64,000 nucleotides of DNA from Acidovorax sp. A1169 (GCF_030704685.1 NZ_JAUZDX010000003.1:310001-374000), one strand, 5' to 3'; positions 19,763 through 29,308 are shown, counted from the first letter of the stretch. The notes: generated by a model not told the origin, from the letters alone. Numbers and translations: made by a program.

Positions 19763-20338
19763 ATGAAGATGCTTCACATCGCAACCGTCTGCCTTGTCCT
19801 TGCCGGATGCCAGGCAGGCCCGCCGGTACAGCGCAGCGCCGCAGACGACCCCAGCGCCATCTGCTTTGCCGGGATGGACAAGCACAGCGCGCTGGCAGTG
19901 CTCAGGCCCCGGATTGGAAGCGCTGCGAATGTGCAAACAGCGACGCCAGACCTGCTGACCAGCACCGCTGTCCCCAGTGCCGACGAAAAGAAGGCCATCC
20001 AGTCCTGGGTGGGCCTGCGCCGGGATTGCGTGAACGCCGGGGCGGAGTTCCGGTTGAAGAATGCCCCGCCTGCCTACGCCGACCTGGTGGAGGAAGAGAA
20101 CGCGCGCTTCACCGTGCTGCTCTCGCAGCTGTATGCGGGCCAGGCGGGCTATGGGCGGTTTCTCACCGAGCGCATCGCGCTCGACACCGAGATGAAGAGC
20201 CGGCGCAACAACGCGCGCGGAGAACACCAGCGCGCCAACGCCCCCATCCGCGAGGAAGAAGCAGCCCGCAGGCGCAGCGAGCTGAGCAACGCGCTGGCCG
20301 TGCTGCAACTGGCCCCTGTTCCGCCGGGGAAAAACTGA
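19763..20338 (+). CDS. lipoprotein of unknown function
   Basis: A 191-residue exported protein with a lipobox (LAGC, predicted lipidated Cys at residue 16) and a GAAAGG ribosome binding site. The mature part is helical, with two further cysteines (AICFAG and RRDCVN) that may form a disulfide, and charged helices near residues 140-180. I do not recognise a family. It is convergent with the Bug gene that follows. Confidence 0.7.
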   Translation: MKMLHIATVCLVLAGCQAGPPVQRSAADDPSAICFAGMDKHSALAVLRPRIGSAANVQTATPDLLTSTAVPSADEKKAIQSWVGLRRDCVNAGAEFRLKNAPPAYADLVEEENARFTVLLSQLYAGQAGYGRFLTERIALDTEMKSRRNNARGEHQRANAPIREEEAARRRSELSNALAVLQLAPVPPGKN

Positions 20339-20377
20339 CCGGCTGGGGCACGGGCAGACCCCGATTGCGGTGGGCTC

Positions 20378-21373
20378 TCAGGATTCTGCGGTGAAGCCGA
20401 TGGCCTTGACGATCGGCCCCCAGCGCTCCCCGTCGGCCTTGAGCAGCGCCGCCAGCTCAGCGGGAGTGGAAGAACGCGCCTCCAGCCCCATGGCAGCCAG
20501 CCCGGCGACCACGTCCTTGTCTGCCAGCGCGGTGCGCAGGGCGGCATTGGCCTTGGCCACCACATCGGCCGGCGCCTTGCCGGGCAGGAAGAAGCCGAAC
20601 CATTCGTTGTAGGCCATGTCCTTGAAGCCCTGCTCGGTCAGCGTGCTGACATTGGGCATGAACTTGTTGCGCGTGGCACCCGAAGTGGCCAGCACGCGGA
20701 TCTTGCCGCCTGAGAGGTGCGGCAAGAATTCACCCACCGGGGCCGAGACGGCGGCGATCTGCCCGCCCAGCAGGTCCAGGATGGCCGGCTGCGAGCCGCG
20801 AAAGCCCACGTGGCGCATGTCCACCTTGCCGGCGCGGCTGATCAGCTCGCCCACGAAGTGCGGCACCGAGCCCGGCGCGGGCGAGCCGAAGTTGGCGCCC
20901 GTGGGGTTGGCCTTGCACCACTCGAGGAACTCGGGCACCGTCTTCACCGAGGCGGGCACCTGCGGGCCCACGGCAAAGCCCATGTCGAACACCACGCCCA
21001 GCGAGACGGGGGTCACGTCGGCCACCGGGTCGTAGGGCAGCTTCTTGTAGGTGTGGGGGTAGATGCCCAGCATGGACATGGGCGTGGCCAGCAGCGTGGC
21101 GCCATCCGCCGGGGCGGCCTTGAGCGTGGTGATGGCGATCTGCCCGCCCGCGCCGGTCTTGTTCTCCACCACGGCCGACTTGGCATAGCCACCCGTGATC
21201 TGGGTCGCCACGCGGCGCGCCAGGGTGTCCACCGTGCCGCCGGCGGCGAAGCCGGCGAGGATCTTCACGGTGTCGAGCGCCTGGGCCTGTGCCAGGAAGG
21301 GCATGCTGCCCGCTGCGCCGGCCAGGGCCCATTGCAGGGCGTCGCGGCGCGACAGGGATGTGGAAAGGGTCAT
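20378..21373 (-). CDS. TctC/Bug-family solute-binding protein
   Basis: A 331-residue periplasmic substrate-binding protein of the TctC/Bug type, very numerous in Comamonadaceae. A Tat-like signal (SRRDALQWALAG, cleavage after AQA) precedes the fold, which includes VKILAGFAAGGTVDTLARR, VENKTGAGGQIA and a YDPVADVTPVSLGV stretch. The ATG at 21373 follows GGAGGAGA; the upstream MYFTTRRRQ extension is unlikely. No TctA/TctB membrane partners are adjacent, so it may be an orphan receptor. The ligand is unknown, usually a carboxylate. Confidence 0.93.
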   Translation of the reverse strand: MTLSTSLSRRDALQWALAGAAGSMPFLAQAQALDTVKILAGFAAGGTVDTLARRVATQITGGYAKSAVVENKTGAGGQIAITTLKAAPADGATLLATPMSMLGIYPHTYKKLPYDPVADVTPVSLGVVFDMGFAVGPQVPASVKTVPEFLEWCKANPTGANFGSPAPGSVPHFVGELISRAGKVDMRHVGFRGSQPAILDLLGGQIAAVSAPVGEFLPHLSGGKIRVLATSGATRNKFMPNVSTLTEQGFKDMAYNEWFGFFLPGKAPADVVAKANAALRTALADKDVVAGLAAMGLEARSSTPAELAALLKADGERWGPIVKAIGFTAES

Positions 21374-21703
21374 GGTTTGTCTCCTCCTCGTTGTGAAATA
21401 CATGCAGCACGATGGCAGCGCCGGGCGCCCATAGTTTACGGCTGCGCCTGCACCAGGTCACCGGGTTTCAGACCCGCCCGGTGCACTGCGGCCCAGAACA
21501 GTTTGGGAACAGATCGTTGCCCAGGGCACTCAAGCCGACGTCGCGTGCAGATATTTCACTTGCCTGGCCATGATTGGTCAGGAAGTGGGCCGAGTGCGCC
21601 TGCGGATGCCCAGGCAAAAACACCGCGCTGTGGCTGAAGGCACTGCCAGACAGCAGCCCGGCGCGCGTGGGATACCGGCGGGGCGGCCACCCTCTGGCAC
21701 CGG
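21374..21703. other. intergenic region without supported gene
   Basis: About 330 bases between the Bug gene start and the end of the oxidase gene. I find no convincing gene; the open frames here have no family-like content. The part next to the Bug gene holds its leader and ribosome binding site. Confidence 0.4.
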
Positions 21704-24238
21704 TCACATCAGCGCCGGCAGCACCTGCACGATGAGCGCGCCCACGATGCCCTGCACCGTCACGTAGTGCCAGAACAGCACCGTGTTGTCGAGCGTGGCG
21801 CGGGCGCCCTGCTTCAGGTGCCCGGCCAGCGAGCGGGCCAGCAGATAGGCACCCATGATGAGCAGGATGCCCACGTGCATCGCCTGCCAGCCCAGCAGCG
21901 CAGCGACCGTGGCGCTCCAGGCATCGGCACGAGGGTTGAGGCCCGCCTGCAGGTGGCCCATGAAATCCAGCGCCATGGCGCCGCAGGCGCAGGCCGTTGC
22001 CAGCACGGTGGCAACCCGCAACCAGAACTGCCCGGACGAAGCCTGGGCGAAAGACCGCTGGGCCGCCCACAGCATCCCCGAGCCCAGCAGCCACAGCGCC
22101 GCCGACGATACCGGCCACGCCAGCTGCGGCAAGGCAGCGCCGGGCGGCGGACAGATGTCAGCCGCCATGGAGACATGCAGGTGCGCAAAGGTGGCCGATG
22201 CAAACACGCTGGCATCGACGCACAGCAGCACCACCACCGCCCACCACGAGTGCGAATGCCGGCCCACCAGGCGCGTGGGCAAGAAGATGCCGGCCGCCAC
22301 CTCGGCCGTGGCCGCAGGCACGGGCCGGTCGGACTGCCAGAGCCAGACCACCATGGCCACCAGCGCGATCACGCCGCACAGCACGGCCGGCACCACCAGC
22401 GAGACCGTGAGCAGCAGGAAGAACCCGGCCGTGCCCGCCGCCGCGATGAAGGGCGACCAGCCGTCGCCCGGCAGCAGCAGCAACTGGCGCGGCGTGGCGT
22501 GCACAGCGCTGGTGACCAGCGACTCGCGCCCGCCGAAGACGGTGCGCGGTAGCCAGTAGGCGCCCTGCTCCGCCGCTTCGCGCAGGCCCGGGTGCTGCCA
22601 CAGCGGCTCGCGCGAGCTGACGGGCGGGATGCTGCGCAGCCCGTACTCCCCGCCCGAGGCCCATTCCAGCGTGGGGGCGTTCCAGGGGTTGGCGGGCGGC
22701 CCGCCCCCGCGCAGGAAGGCGCGTACCAGATCGCCAAAGCACAGCACCACCCCCAGCGCGAAGACGAAGGCCCCGATGCTGGACAGCAGGTTGGGCCACT
22801 CCCAGCCCAAACCCGCGTCGTAGGTGTACACCCGGCGCGGCATGCCCATGAGCCCGGCGATGTGCATCGGAAAGAAGGCCAGGTTGAAGCCCCCGAACAT
22901 GAGCCCGAACACCCAGCGCCCCAGCCGCTCGGACATGCGGTGGCCATTGATCAGCGGCAGCCAGTAGTACAGCCCCGCGAACACCGGGAACACCATGCCC
23001 CCGATCAGCACATAGTGCAGGTGCGCCACGATGAAATACGTGTCGTGCACCTGCCAGTCGAACGGCAGCACCGCCACCATGATGCCGGTGAGCCCGCCCA
23101 GCACGAAGATGGCATGAAAACCCACGAGGAACAGCGTGGGTGCATTGGCCTCGACACGCCCGCGCCAGAAGGTGGCGATCCACGAGAACACCTGCACCGC
23201 GCTGGGAACGGCCACGGCAAAGCTGGCGGCCGACACCAGGTGCATGGTGAACGAGCCCAGCCCGGCGGTGAACATGTGGTGCACCCACAGCGCAAAGCTG
23301 AGCAGCCCCACGCCCAGCAACGCGGCCACCACCCAGCGGTAGCCCACGATGGGCGTGCGTGCCAGCGCGGGCACCATCATCGACACCATGCCCGCGGCGG
23401 GCAGGAAGATGATGTACACCTCGGGGTGGCCGAAGAACCAGAACAGGTGCTGCCACAGCACCGGATCGCCCCCGCGCGCGGGGATGAAGAAGGGCCAGTC
23501 GAACGCGCGCTCCATCTCCAGCAGCAGCGTGCCGGCGATGATGGCCGGAAACGCAAACACGATCATCAACGCCGTGACCAGCATGGCCCAGGCATAGATG
23601 GGCATGCGCGCGAGCGTCATGCCCGGCGCGCGCGTGAAGAGGATGCCGATGATGATCTCGATGGCCCCGGCAATGGCTGATATCTCGATGAAGCCGATGC
23701 CCAGCAGCCACCAGTCGGCCCCCACCCCGGGCGAGTGCTCCTTGCCCGTGAGCGGCGGGTACATGAACCAGCCGCCGTCGGGCGACGCCCCGAAGAAGAT
23801 GGTGCAAAAGAAAACGATGCCGCCGATGGCGTAGGCCCAGAAGCCATAGGCCGACAGGCGCGGGAACGGCATGTCGCGCGTGCCCAGCATGCCGGGCAGC
23901 AGGTACACGGCCATGGCTTCGACCACGGGCACGGCGAAGAGGAACATCATCACCGTGCCGTGCATGGTGAAGATCTGGTTGTAGGTGGCGGCCGATACCA
24001 GGTCGGCCTGGGGCACAGCCAGCTGGGCGCGCATGATCAGGCCCAGCACGCCGGCCAGGACGAAGAAGAGCAGTGCTGTGCCGATGTAGAAGAGGCCTAC
24101 CTGGGTGTTGTTGACGGCGGAGAGCAGGCGCCAGCCGGACGGGGGTTGCCAGGCACGTTCGAGGGCCTCGCGTTCGCCTGCGGGGCGGGGCAAAGGGTTG
24201 AGAGCGGGAGGGGCCTTGTCTGTGGGGTCTCGTGTCAT
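21704..24238 (-). CDS. ctaD: cytochrome c oxidase subunits I and III, fused
   Basis: An 844-residue fusion of aa3-type oxidase subunit I (about residues 40-560) and subunit III (about 600-844). Subunit I shows the haem a ligand His in MHGTVMMF, the GHPEVYI motif with the cross-linked His/Tyr pair, HHMF for CuB, and AHLHYVLIGG for haems a3 and a. The subunit III part has SVFASATFAHLH and GWQAMHVGI. Separate ctaD and ctaE genes are usual, but fused CoxAC proteins are known. The start at 24238 is chosen at MTRDPTDK; a longer frame runs into the repeat element. It should be in the same operon as subunit II, but the element lies between them. Confidence 0.95.
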   Translation of the reverse strand: MTRDPTDKAPPALNPLPRPAGEREALERAWQPPSGWRLLSAVNNTQVGLFYIGTALLFFVLAGVLGLIMRAQLAVPQADLVSAATYNQIFTMHGTVMMFLFAVPVVEAMAVYLLPGMLGTRDMPFPRLSAYGFWAYAIGGIVFFCTIFFGASPDGGWFMYPPLTGKEHSPGVGADWWLLGIGFIEISAIAGAIEIIIGILFTRAPGMTLARMPIYAWAMLVTALMIVFAFPAIIAGTLLLEMERAFDWPFFIPARGGDPVLWQHLFWFFGHPEVYIIFLPAAGMVSMMVPALARTPIVGYRWVVAALLGVGLLSFALWVHHMFTAGLGSFTMHLVSAASFAVAVPSAVQVFSWIATFWRGRVEANAPTLFLVGFHAIFVLGGLTGIMVAVLPFDWQVHDTYFIVAHLHYVLIGGMVFPVFAGLYYWLPLINGHRMSERLGRWVFGLMFGGFNLAFFPMHIAGLMGMPRRVYTYDAGLGWEWPNLLSSIGAFVFALGVVLCFGDLVRAFLRGGGPPANPWNAPTLEWASGGEYGLRSIPPVSSREPLWQHPGLREAAEQGAYWLPRTVFGGRESLVTSAVHATPRQLLLLPGDGWSPFIAAAGTAGFFLLLTVSLVVPAVLCGVIALVAMVVWLWQSDRPVPAATAEVAAGIFLPTRLVGRHSHSWWAVVVLLCVDASVFASATFAHLHVSMAADICPPPGAALPQLAWPVSSAALWLLGSGMLWAAQRSFAQASSGQFWLRVATVLATACACGAMALDFMGHLQAGLNPRADAWSATVAALLGWQAMHVGILLIMGAYLLARSLAGHLKQGARATLDNTVLFWHYVTVQGIVGALIVQVLPALM

Positions 24239-24285
24239 GGCGGGCCCCTGCGGCTTGCTGTTTGTGGTGGGTGTGTGCTCTTGCT

Positions 24286-25095
24286 GAGGGCGGAGGCCGG
24301 GGTGTGCGCCCGGCGGCGCAGTAACTTTCTCTTGCGTCGCCAAGAGAAAGTCACCAAAGAGAAGGCGACCCCCAGTCTGCGTCCCCCATCGCACTGTGGG
24401 GCGATGGGGGCAACCTGCGATGCTCGTGCCTTGGGTGGCGTCGCGGAACTCGCTGCGTTCTTCGAACTCCGCTCAAACATCCGCGACGAGCTAGAGCACG
24501 AAGTGCGTGTGTCCTTCGGCACACGCACCCACCCCATGCCCTGCGCTTCTCGGCGCAGCCAGCAGGGGTGGGGAGCGGAGACAAACACGGCTGCTGCTTC
24601 GCAGCTGCGCCGGGGGGCGGTGACGCGCGCAGTGCGCGCTGCCGACGGCTCGGGCGCGATGGCTCTACCCAGGCCGAGCGCAGCGACGGCACACCGGGCC
24701 GAGCGAAGCAATGGCCCGTAGGGAGCCCGCTCCCACCCCCTTCTGACCGTGCCGAGAAGCGCAGGGCCTGGGGTGAGCGCGTGCCGAAGGACACGCGCAT
24801 CGTTGTCTAGCTTGCCGCAGCTGTCTGAGCGGAGTTCGAAGAACGCAGCGAGTTCTGCGGCACACCCCAGGACCGAGCATCGCAGGCTGCCCCACTCGCC
24901 CAACGGGCGGGTGGGGACACGGGCAGCGGGGTCGCCTTTCTTTGGGGTACCTTTCTTTGGCGAAGCAAAGAAAGGTACCTCGGCCGCCGGGCCGAGACCC
25001 GGCCTCCGCCCTGCATACAGGCATGCGGTAACCAGCGAGAGCAGACCGCAAAAGCGAGGCCTCCCCGCCGGACGCACATCCCGGCCTCCGCCCTC
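24286..25095. repeat. large imperfect inverted-repeat element
   Basis: A non-coding 810-bp element. The outermost 16 bases on each side are exact inverted copies (24286-24301 and 25080-25095, GAGGGCGGAGGCCGGG). Inside, a left arm (to about 24580) and a right arm (from about 24722) match over roughly 300 bp as reverse complements, sharing AACTCGCTGCGTTCTTCGAA and GTGTCCTTCGGCAC. Two hairpins lie in the arms: ACTTTCTCTTG with its complement (24324-24351) and GGTACCTTTCTTTG with its complement (24946-24979). It separates coxB from the fused subunit I/III gene. Confidence 0.85.
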
Positions 25096-25139
25096 AACAA
25101 AGCCACAGCAACCAAAACAGGACCACCAACGCCAGCTCA

Positions 25140-26102
25140 TCATTTCAACGCCCCCAACCACTGCACCAACGCATCCATCTCCCCCTGCGACAACCGCGCA
25201 TAAGAAGGCATCCGCGCCCCCGGCTTGACCTCATGCACCCGCGCAAGCCACTGCTTCATCTCCAAAGGCCCATTCTTCAAGGTCCCAGAAGCAATGAACA
25301 ACCGACTCCCCACATGCGTCAGATCCGGCCCCAACTTCGAGCCTTCGGCCACCCCCCGCACGGTATGGCACACAGCACACTTCTGCCCCTCAAACACCGC
25401 CCTGCCCGCCTGCAGCGACACAGCAGACGACGAAGAAACCACCGCTGGCCGCGCCTGCCCCGCCAGCCAGGCATCGAAATCCCCAGCCTCCATCGCCACC
25501 GCATGCAAGGCCATCCGCGCATGCGCCTCCCCACAAAATTCAGCACACTGCCCCCGGTACACCCCCGCCCGCGAAGCCTGAAGCAACAAATGGTTCACCC
25601 GCCCCGGCACCATGTCCATCTTGCCCCCGAGCTCCGGGATCCACAGGCTGTGGATCACCTCCGCGCTCGACAGGCCCAGGTACACCGGGCGCCCCACGGG
25701 CATGCGCAGCTCGTTGGCAGTAGCAACGGTCGCGCCGCTCACCGGATCTCGGTAGCTGATCTCCCACCACCACATGCGGCCCGTGACGGAGACGACCAGC
25801 GCATCGGCCGGCGGCACAGCCTTCCATGGCGGGGCGCGGTGCAGGCTGTAGAAGAACAGCGCGGTCAGCACGACCAGTGGCAGCACGAGCCCGCCGCCCG
25901 CCAGCCACCACAGGGTGCTACGCACCTCGCCGCCACGCTGCTTTCTGAACAGCGCCCAGGCCAGCAGCGCCATGGTGCCCAAGAAGAGCAGCGTGGCGCC
26001 GATGATCAGCACCCAGCTGACCTCGGCAATGGCCTGCGCGTAAGGGCCAGCCGGCGAGAGGACGGGGACGAGGGGTGGGAGCATGGACATCGAAGTGGAC
26101 AT
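25140..26102 (-). CDS. coxB: cytochrome c oxidase subunit II with haem c domain
   Basis: A 320-residue membrane-anchored subunit II. Two hydrophobic segments (about 25-50 and 65-85) precede the cupredoxin domain with the CuA motif CAEFCGEAHARM near residue 185. A C-terminal cytochrome c domain has CAVCH near residue 240 and a MPSY axial Met region. It therefore accepts electrons from its own haem c (caa3-type feature). It starts nine bases after the stop of the monohaem cytochrome gene; the repeat element lies downstream. The identity is secure. Confidence 0.95.
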   Translation of the reverse strand: MSTSMSMLPPLVPVLSPAGPYAQAIAEVSWVLIIGATLLFLGTMALLAWALFRKQRGGEVRSTLWWLAGGGLVLPLVVLTALFFYSLHRAPPWKAVPPADALVVSVTGRMWWWEISYRDPVSGATVATANELRMPVGRPVYLGLSSAEVIHSLWIPELGGKMDMVPGRVNHLLLQASRAGVYRGQCAEFCGEAHARMALHAVAMEAGDFDAWLAGQARPAVVSSSSAVSLQAGRAVFEGQKCAVCHTVRGVAEGSKLGPDLTHVGSRLFIASGTLKNGPLEMKQWLARVHEVKPGARMPSYARLSQGEMDALVQWLGALK

Positions 26103-26111
26103 GGCAGTACC

Positions 26112-26498
26112 TCAACGCTGCTCGGTGAGCCAGGCCGCCATGTCGCGCGCGTCCCGCTCGGGAACGCCCATGTCGGGCATGGTGGTCGATGGCACCAGGG
26201 CCGATGGCTGCGCGATCCAGCGCGCCAGCAGGTCGGGCCGGTTGGGCACGCGGCCGGCGATGTAGCTGCGCAGGCCATAGGCCGCCAGCGGCGGGCCCTC
26301 GGTGCCACGCGCGCTGGCGATGCCCGGGATGGCATGGCAGGCGCCGCACTGGTACTGGGCGATCAGCAGGGCGCCGCGCTGAGCATCGCCAACGGTCCGG
26401 TCGGTGGGAGGTGCATCACCGCCCCAGGCCGCCACGGGCCATGCCAATGCACAAGCCAACTCAAGCGCCAGGATCTGTAGCAACCGCCTCATGCGCAT
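26112..26498 (-). CDS. monohaem cytochrome c
   Basis: A 128-residue secreted cytochrome c. Signal peptide residues about 1-27, one haem site CGACH near residue 52, and a MPDMG axial Met loop near residue 107. It is the first gene of the oxidase operon and could donate electrons to the oxidase. A divergent dihaem cytochrome gene starts about 25-50 bases away, so the two promoters overlap. Confidence 0.88.
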   Translation of the reverse strand: MRMRRLLQILALELACALAWPVAAWGGDAPPTDRTVGDAQRGALLIAQYQCGACHAIPGIASARGTEGPPLAAYGLRSYIAGRVPNRPDLLARWIAQPSALVPSTTMPDMGVPERDARDMAAWLTEQR

Positions 26499-26545
26499 CC
26501 CCGCGTCCTACAGCCCTGCGCATGGCACAACCACATAATGATGCG

Positions 26546-27430
26546 ATGCCCCACCGACGACGGACCGTCTACGCCACCCTCTTCGCCACGCTGCTCGGCG
26601 TGGCGGTGCTGGCAGCCGCAGCCGGCCTCGCCACGGTCTACCTGGGCCTGTACAACGTGGCCGCCAGCGAGCAGCACTTCAAGCCCGTGTACCAGTTGCT
26701 CGAAAGCGCCATGCACCAGTCGGTGAAGCTGCGCGCGCGCAGCAGCGTGGACGAACCGCCGCCCTTCACCGAGACCATGGCGCTGCGCGGCGCGGGCTGC
26801 TACCGCGACCAGTGCCTGCAATGCCATGGCGGCCCCGGCGTGGCGCAGGGCGACATCGGCAAGAGCATGCAGCCCGTGCCCGGCCCGCTGGTCGACGCGG
26901 CGCGGCGCTGGAGCACCAAGGAGATGTACTGGCTGACCCGCCACGGCATCCGCATGAGCGGCATGCCCGCCTGGGAGCACCGGCTGGACGAGGAGGAGCT
27001 GTGGTCCACCGTGGCCTTTCTGCAGCGCCTGCCGGACCTGGACGTGGCCGCGTTCAAGGCCATCACGCTGGAGCAGGTGGACGCCGCACGCAGCGCGGGG
27101 ACCATCGCCACCTGCGGGGCGGCGCGCATGGCCGCTGCGCCGCCCGCCATGGGCAACGCCGTGCTGGGCCGCCAGGCCCTGTACCAGCATGCCTGCAACG
27201 CCTGCCACATGATTCCCGGCGTGACAGGACCCGAGACGCATGTGGGCCCCTCGCTCGCAGGCTTTGCATTGCGTAGCAACATCGCCGGCGTACTGCCGCA
27301 CACCGCCGACAACCTGGAGCGCTGGCTGCGCGAGCCGCAGGCGGTGAAGCCCGGCACGGCCATGCCGGCCATGGGCCTGAGCCCGGCCGACGCGCGGCAC
27401 ATCGCCGCCTACCTGGCCGGGCTCAAATAG
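26546..27430 (+). CDS. dihaem c-type cytochrome, membrane-anchored
   Basis: A 294-residue protein with an N-terminal membrane anchor (residues about 8-35) and two cytochrome c domains: CLQCH near residue 90 and CNACH near residue 220, each followed by a MPA-type axial Met region. The fold is that of dihaem cytochromes associated with oxidases. The start is uncertain: an ATG at 26522 adds eight residues, and neither has a clear ribosome binding site. It is divergent from the monohaem cytochrome and oxidase operon, and it probably works in the same electron chain. Confidence 0.85.
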   Translation: MPHRRRTVYATLFATLLGVAVLAAAAGLATVYLGLYNVAASEQHFKPVYQLLESAMHQSVKLRARSSVDEPPPFTETMALRGAGCYRDQCLQCHGGPGVAQGDIGKSMQPVPGPLVDAARRWSTKEMYWLTRHGIRMSGMPAWEHRLDEEELWSTVAFLQRLPDLDVAAFKAITLEQVDAARSAGTIATCGAARMAAAPPAMGNAVLGRQALYQHACNACHMIPGVTGPETHVGPSLAGFALRSNIAGVLPHTADNLERWLREPQAVKPGTAMPAMGLSPADARHIAAYLAGLK

Positions 27431-27586
27431 GCGCCGCAAGCACTCGCGCCGCGCCAGCGGGCAAGGCAGTCGGGTGCTGGCAGGGGACGAAAGGCGCATG
27501 CACCCCACTGTCCGTGCCAGCCCCACGCCACCCTGTCAGCCGTGCACTGACGGCCTTGTAGGAGAAGACCCGGTGCGCTGGGTCAT

Positions 27587-29221
27587 TCAGGCAACCGCAG
27601 TGCTGTAGACCACTCCGTCACGCCCCGGATCGGCCCCGCCATGCAACGCACCGTCGGCACCGATCTGCACGCCGTGCACCCAGCCGATGGTGTAGTTGTA
27701 CGGGTTGCGCAGCACCTCGTAGCCCTGGGCCTGCAGTGCGCGCGCCACGTAGCGGGGTATGCGGTTGCACACGTCGATGGAGTTGCTGGTGGATGAGAAG
27801 CGTGGGGCCGATACGGCCTCCTGCATGCCCATGCCGTGGTCGATGAGGTTGAGCAGCACCTGCAGCACGCCCATGGCGATCTGCGTGCCGCCGGGGGCGC
27901 CCAGCACGATCTCGGGCTTGCCGTCCTTGAAGACGATGCTCGGGCACGACGAGGTGAAGCGGCTCTTGCCCGGCTGGATGCTGCCGGCCCGGCCCGGCCT
28001 TGGGTCGAACACGCCCATGCAGCCGTTGTAGAAGAAGCCCATGCCCGGCGTGATCACGCCCGAGGGCATGGCCAGCGAATGCGTCATGGAGACGCAGCCG
28101 CCCTCGCCATCGACCACGCTGACCTGGGTGGTGTCCTTGGGCACGGGGGCGCCCAGGTTCACGCGCTCCACGCTGTGGCGTTTGCCGGAGCGGATGTCGG
28201 CGGCCACGCGCGCCGCATTGTCTTTGGACAGCAAATGGTCCAGCGGCACCTCGACGAAGGCCGGGTCGCCGATGTGGCGGTCCTTGTCGGTGGTGGCTTT
28301 TTTCATCACCTCGCTCAGGATGCGCAGGTACTCGGGGCTGTTGTGCTCGATACCACCGAGAGCAAACTCTTCGAGGATGGTCAGCATCTGCAGCAGCATG
28401 GCGCCGCCGCCCGGCGGCTGGTTGGTGGTCACCACGCGGTCGCGGTAGCGGCCCACCAGCGGTGCGGTGCGGCGCACTTCGTAGCGCTTCAGGTCGTCCA
28501 TGCTCAGCAGGCCGCCCAGCGACTGCACATGCTCCACCATGCGCCGGGCCAGCTCGCCTTCATAGAACGGGGCGATTCCCTCCTCGGCCAACTGGGCCAG
28601 CACCTGGGCGTAGTTCTCGTTCACGATGGGCGTGCCGATGGGCTTGGCGCTGCCGTCAGGCCGGCAGTACAGCGCGCGGCCTTCGTCGCTGTAGTGCAGG
28701 CGGTCCATGTTGCTGGCGCGGCCGGCCAGGGTCTGGTCGATCCAGAAGGAGTACATGCCGGGGCGCACGAAGTAGCCATCGCGCGCCCAGGCGATGGCCG
28801 GGGCCACCACCTCCTTCCACGGCAGGCGGCCGTGTGCGCTGTGCATGGCCGCCAGGCCCTTGAGCGTGGCCGGCGTGCCGATGGACTGTGCGCCGATGTC
28901 GTTGACGCGGCCCTTGAGGATGAAGCCGAAGCCGTCCTTGGTTTCGCCTTCGAGCAGATCCGCCCACATGTCCTCGCGCGCGGCCAGCGGCGCGGGCGCG
29001 TGGAAGTCGAAGTACTCATGCGCCTCCTTACCCACCTTGTCCGGCAGGAACACCGCCGCCGTACCAAAGCCCGCGATGCCGCACATCAGCGGGTCCACCA
29101 CCGTCTGCGACAGCGCCATGGCCACGGCGGCATCCACCGCGTTGCCGCCGGCGCGCAGGATCTCGATGCCGGACTCCGCCGCCTCGGGCTGCGGGCAGGA
29201 CACCATTGCTTGTTTTTTCAT
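27587..29221 (-). CDS. ggt: gamma-glutamyltransferase family protein
   Basis: A 544-residue N-terminal nucleophile hydrolase of the gamma-glutamyltransferase family, close to the usual length (about 530-580). The catalytic Thr is in KDTTQVSVVD (residues 364-365), the site of self-cleavage into two subunits. NQPPGGGAMLLQ, MTHSLAMPSG and GAPGGTQIAMGVLQ are also conserved. No signal peptide is visible (it starts MKKQAMVSCPQPEAAESG), unlike periplasmic GGTs, so it may be cytoplasmic and hydrolyse a gamma-glutamyl or related amide. It lies about 90 bases downstream of a Bug gene on the same strand. Confidence 0.9.
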   Translation of the reverse strand: MKKQAMVSCPQPEAAESGIEILRAGGNAVDAAVAMALSQTVVDPLMCGIAGFGTAAVFLPDKVGKEAHEYFDFHAPAPLAAREDMWADLLEGETKDGFGFILKGRVNDIGAQSIGTPATLKGLAAMHSAHGRLPWKEVVAPAIAWARDGYFVRPGMYSFWIDQTLAGRASNMDRLHYSDEGRALYCRPDGSAKPIGTPIVNENYAQVLAQLAEEGIAPFYEGELARRMVEHVQSLGGLLSMDDLKRYEVRRTAPLVGRYRDRVVTTNQPPGGGAMLLQMLTILEEFALGGIEHNSPEYLRILSEVMKKATTDKDRHIGDPAFVEVPLDHLLSKDNAARVAADIRSGKRHSVERVNLGAPVPKDTTQVSVVDGEGGCVSMTHSLAMPSGVITPGMGFFYNGCMGVFDPRPGRAGSIQPGKSRFTSSCPSIVFKDGKPEIVLGAPGGTQIAMGVLQVLLNLIDHGMGMQEAVSAPRFSSTSNSIDVCNRIPRYVARALQAQGYEVLRNPYNYTIGWVHGVQIGADGALHGGADPGRDGVVYSTAVA

Positions 29222-29308
29222 CGGGAGACTCGGAAAAGAATGAAAGAGAGAAAAAGCGGCTGCGCGGCGGCCGCCACACAGGGCGACCGCCGCGAAGACG
29301 GGCCGGAT

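Noticed and set aside
21468..21703. Possible protein tail (ending GNDLFPNCSGPQCTGRV) downstream of the oxidase gene
   Set aside because: No start, no family match and no ribosome binding site; chance open frame is the simplest reading.
24235..25161. Long minus-strand open frame through the oxidase spacer
   Set aside because: It runs through the two arms of the inverted-repeat element and reflects high GC, not a gene.
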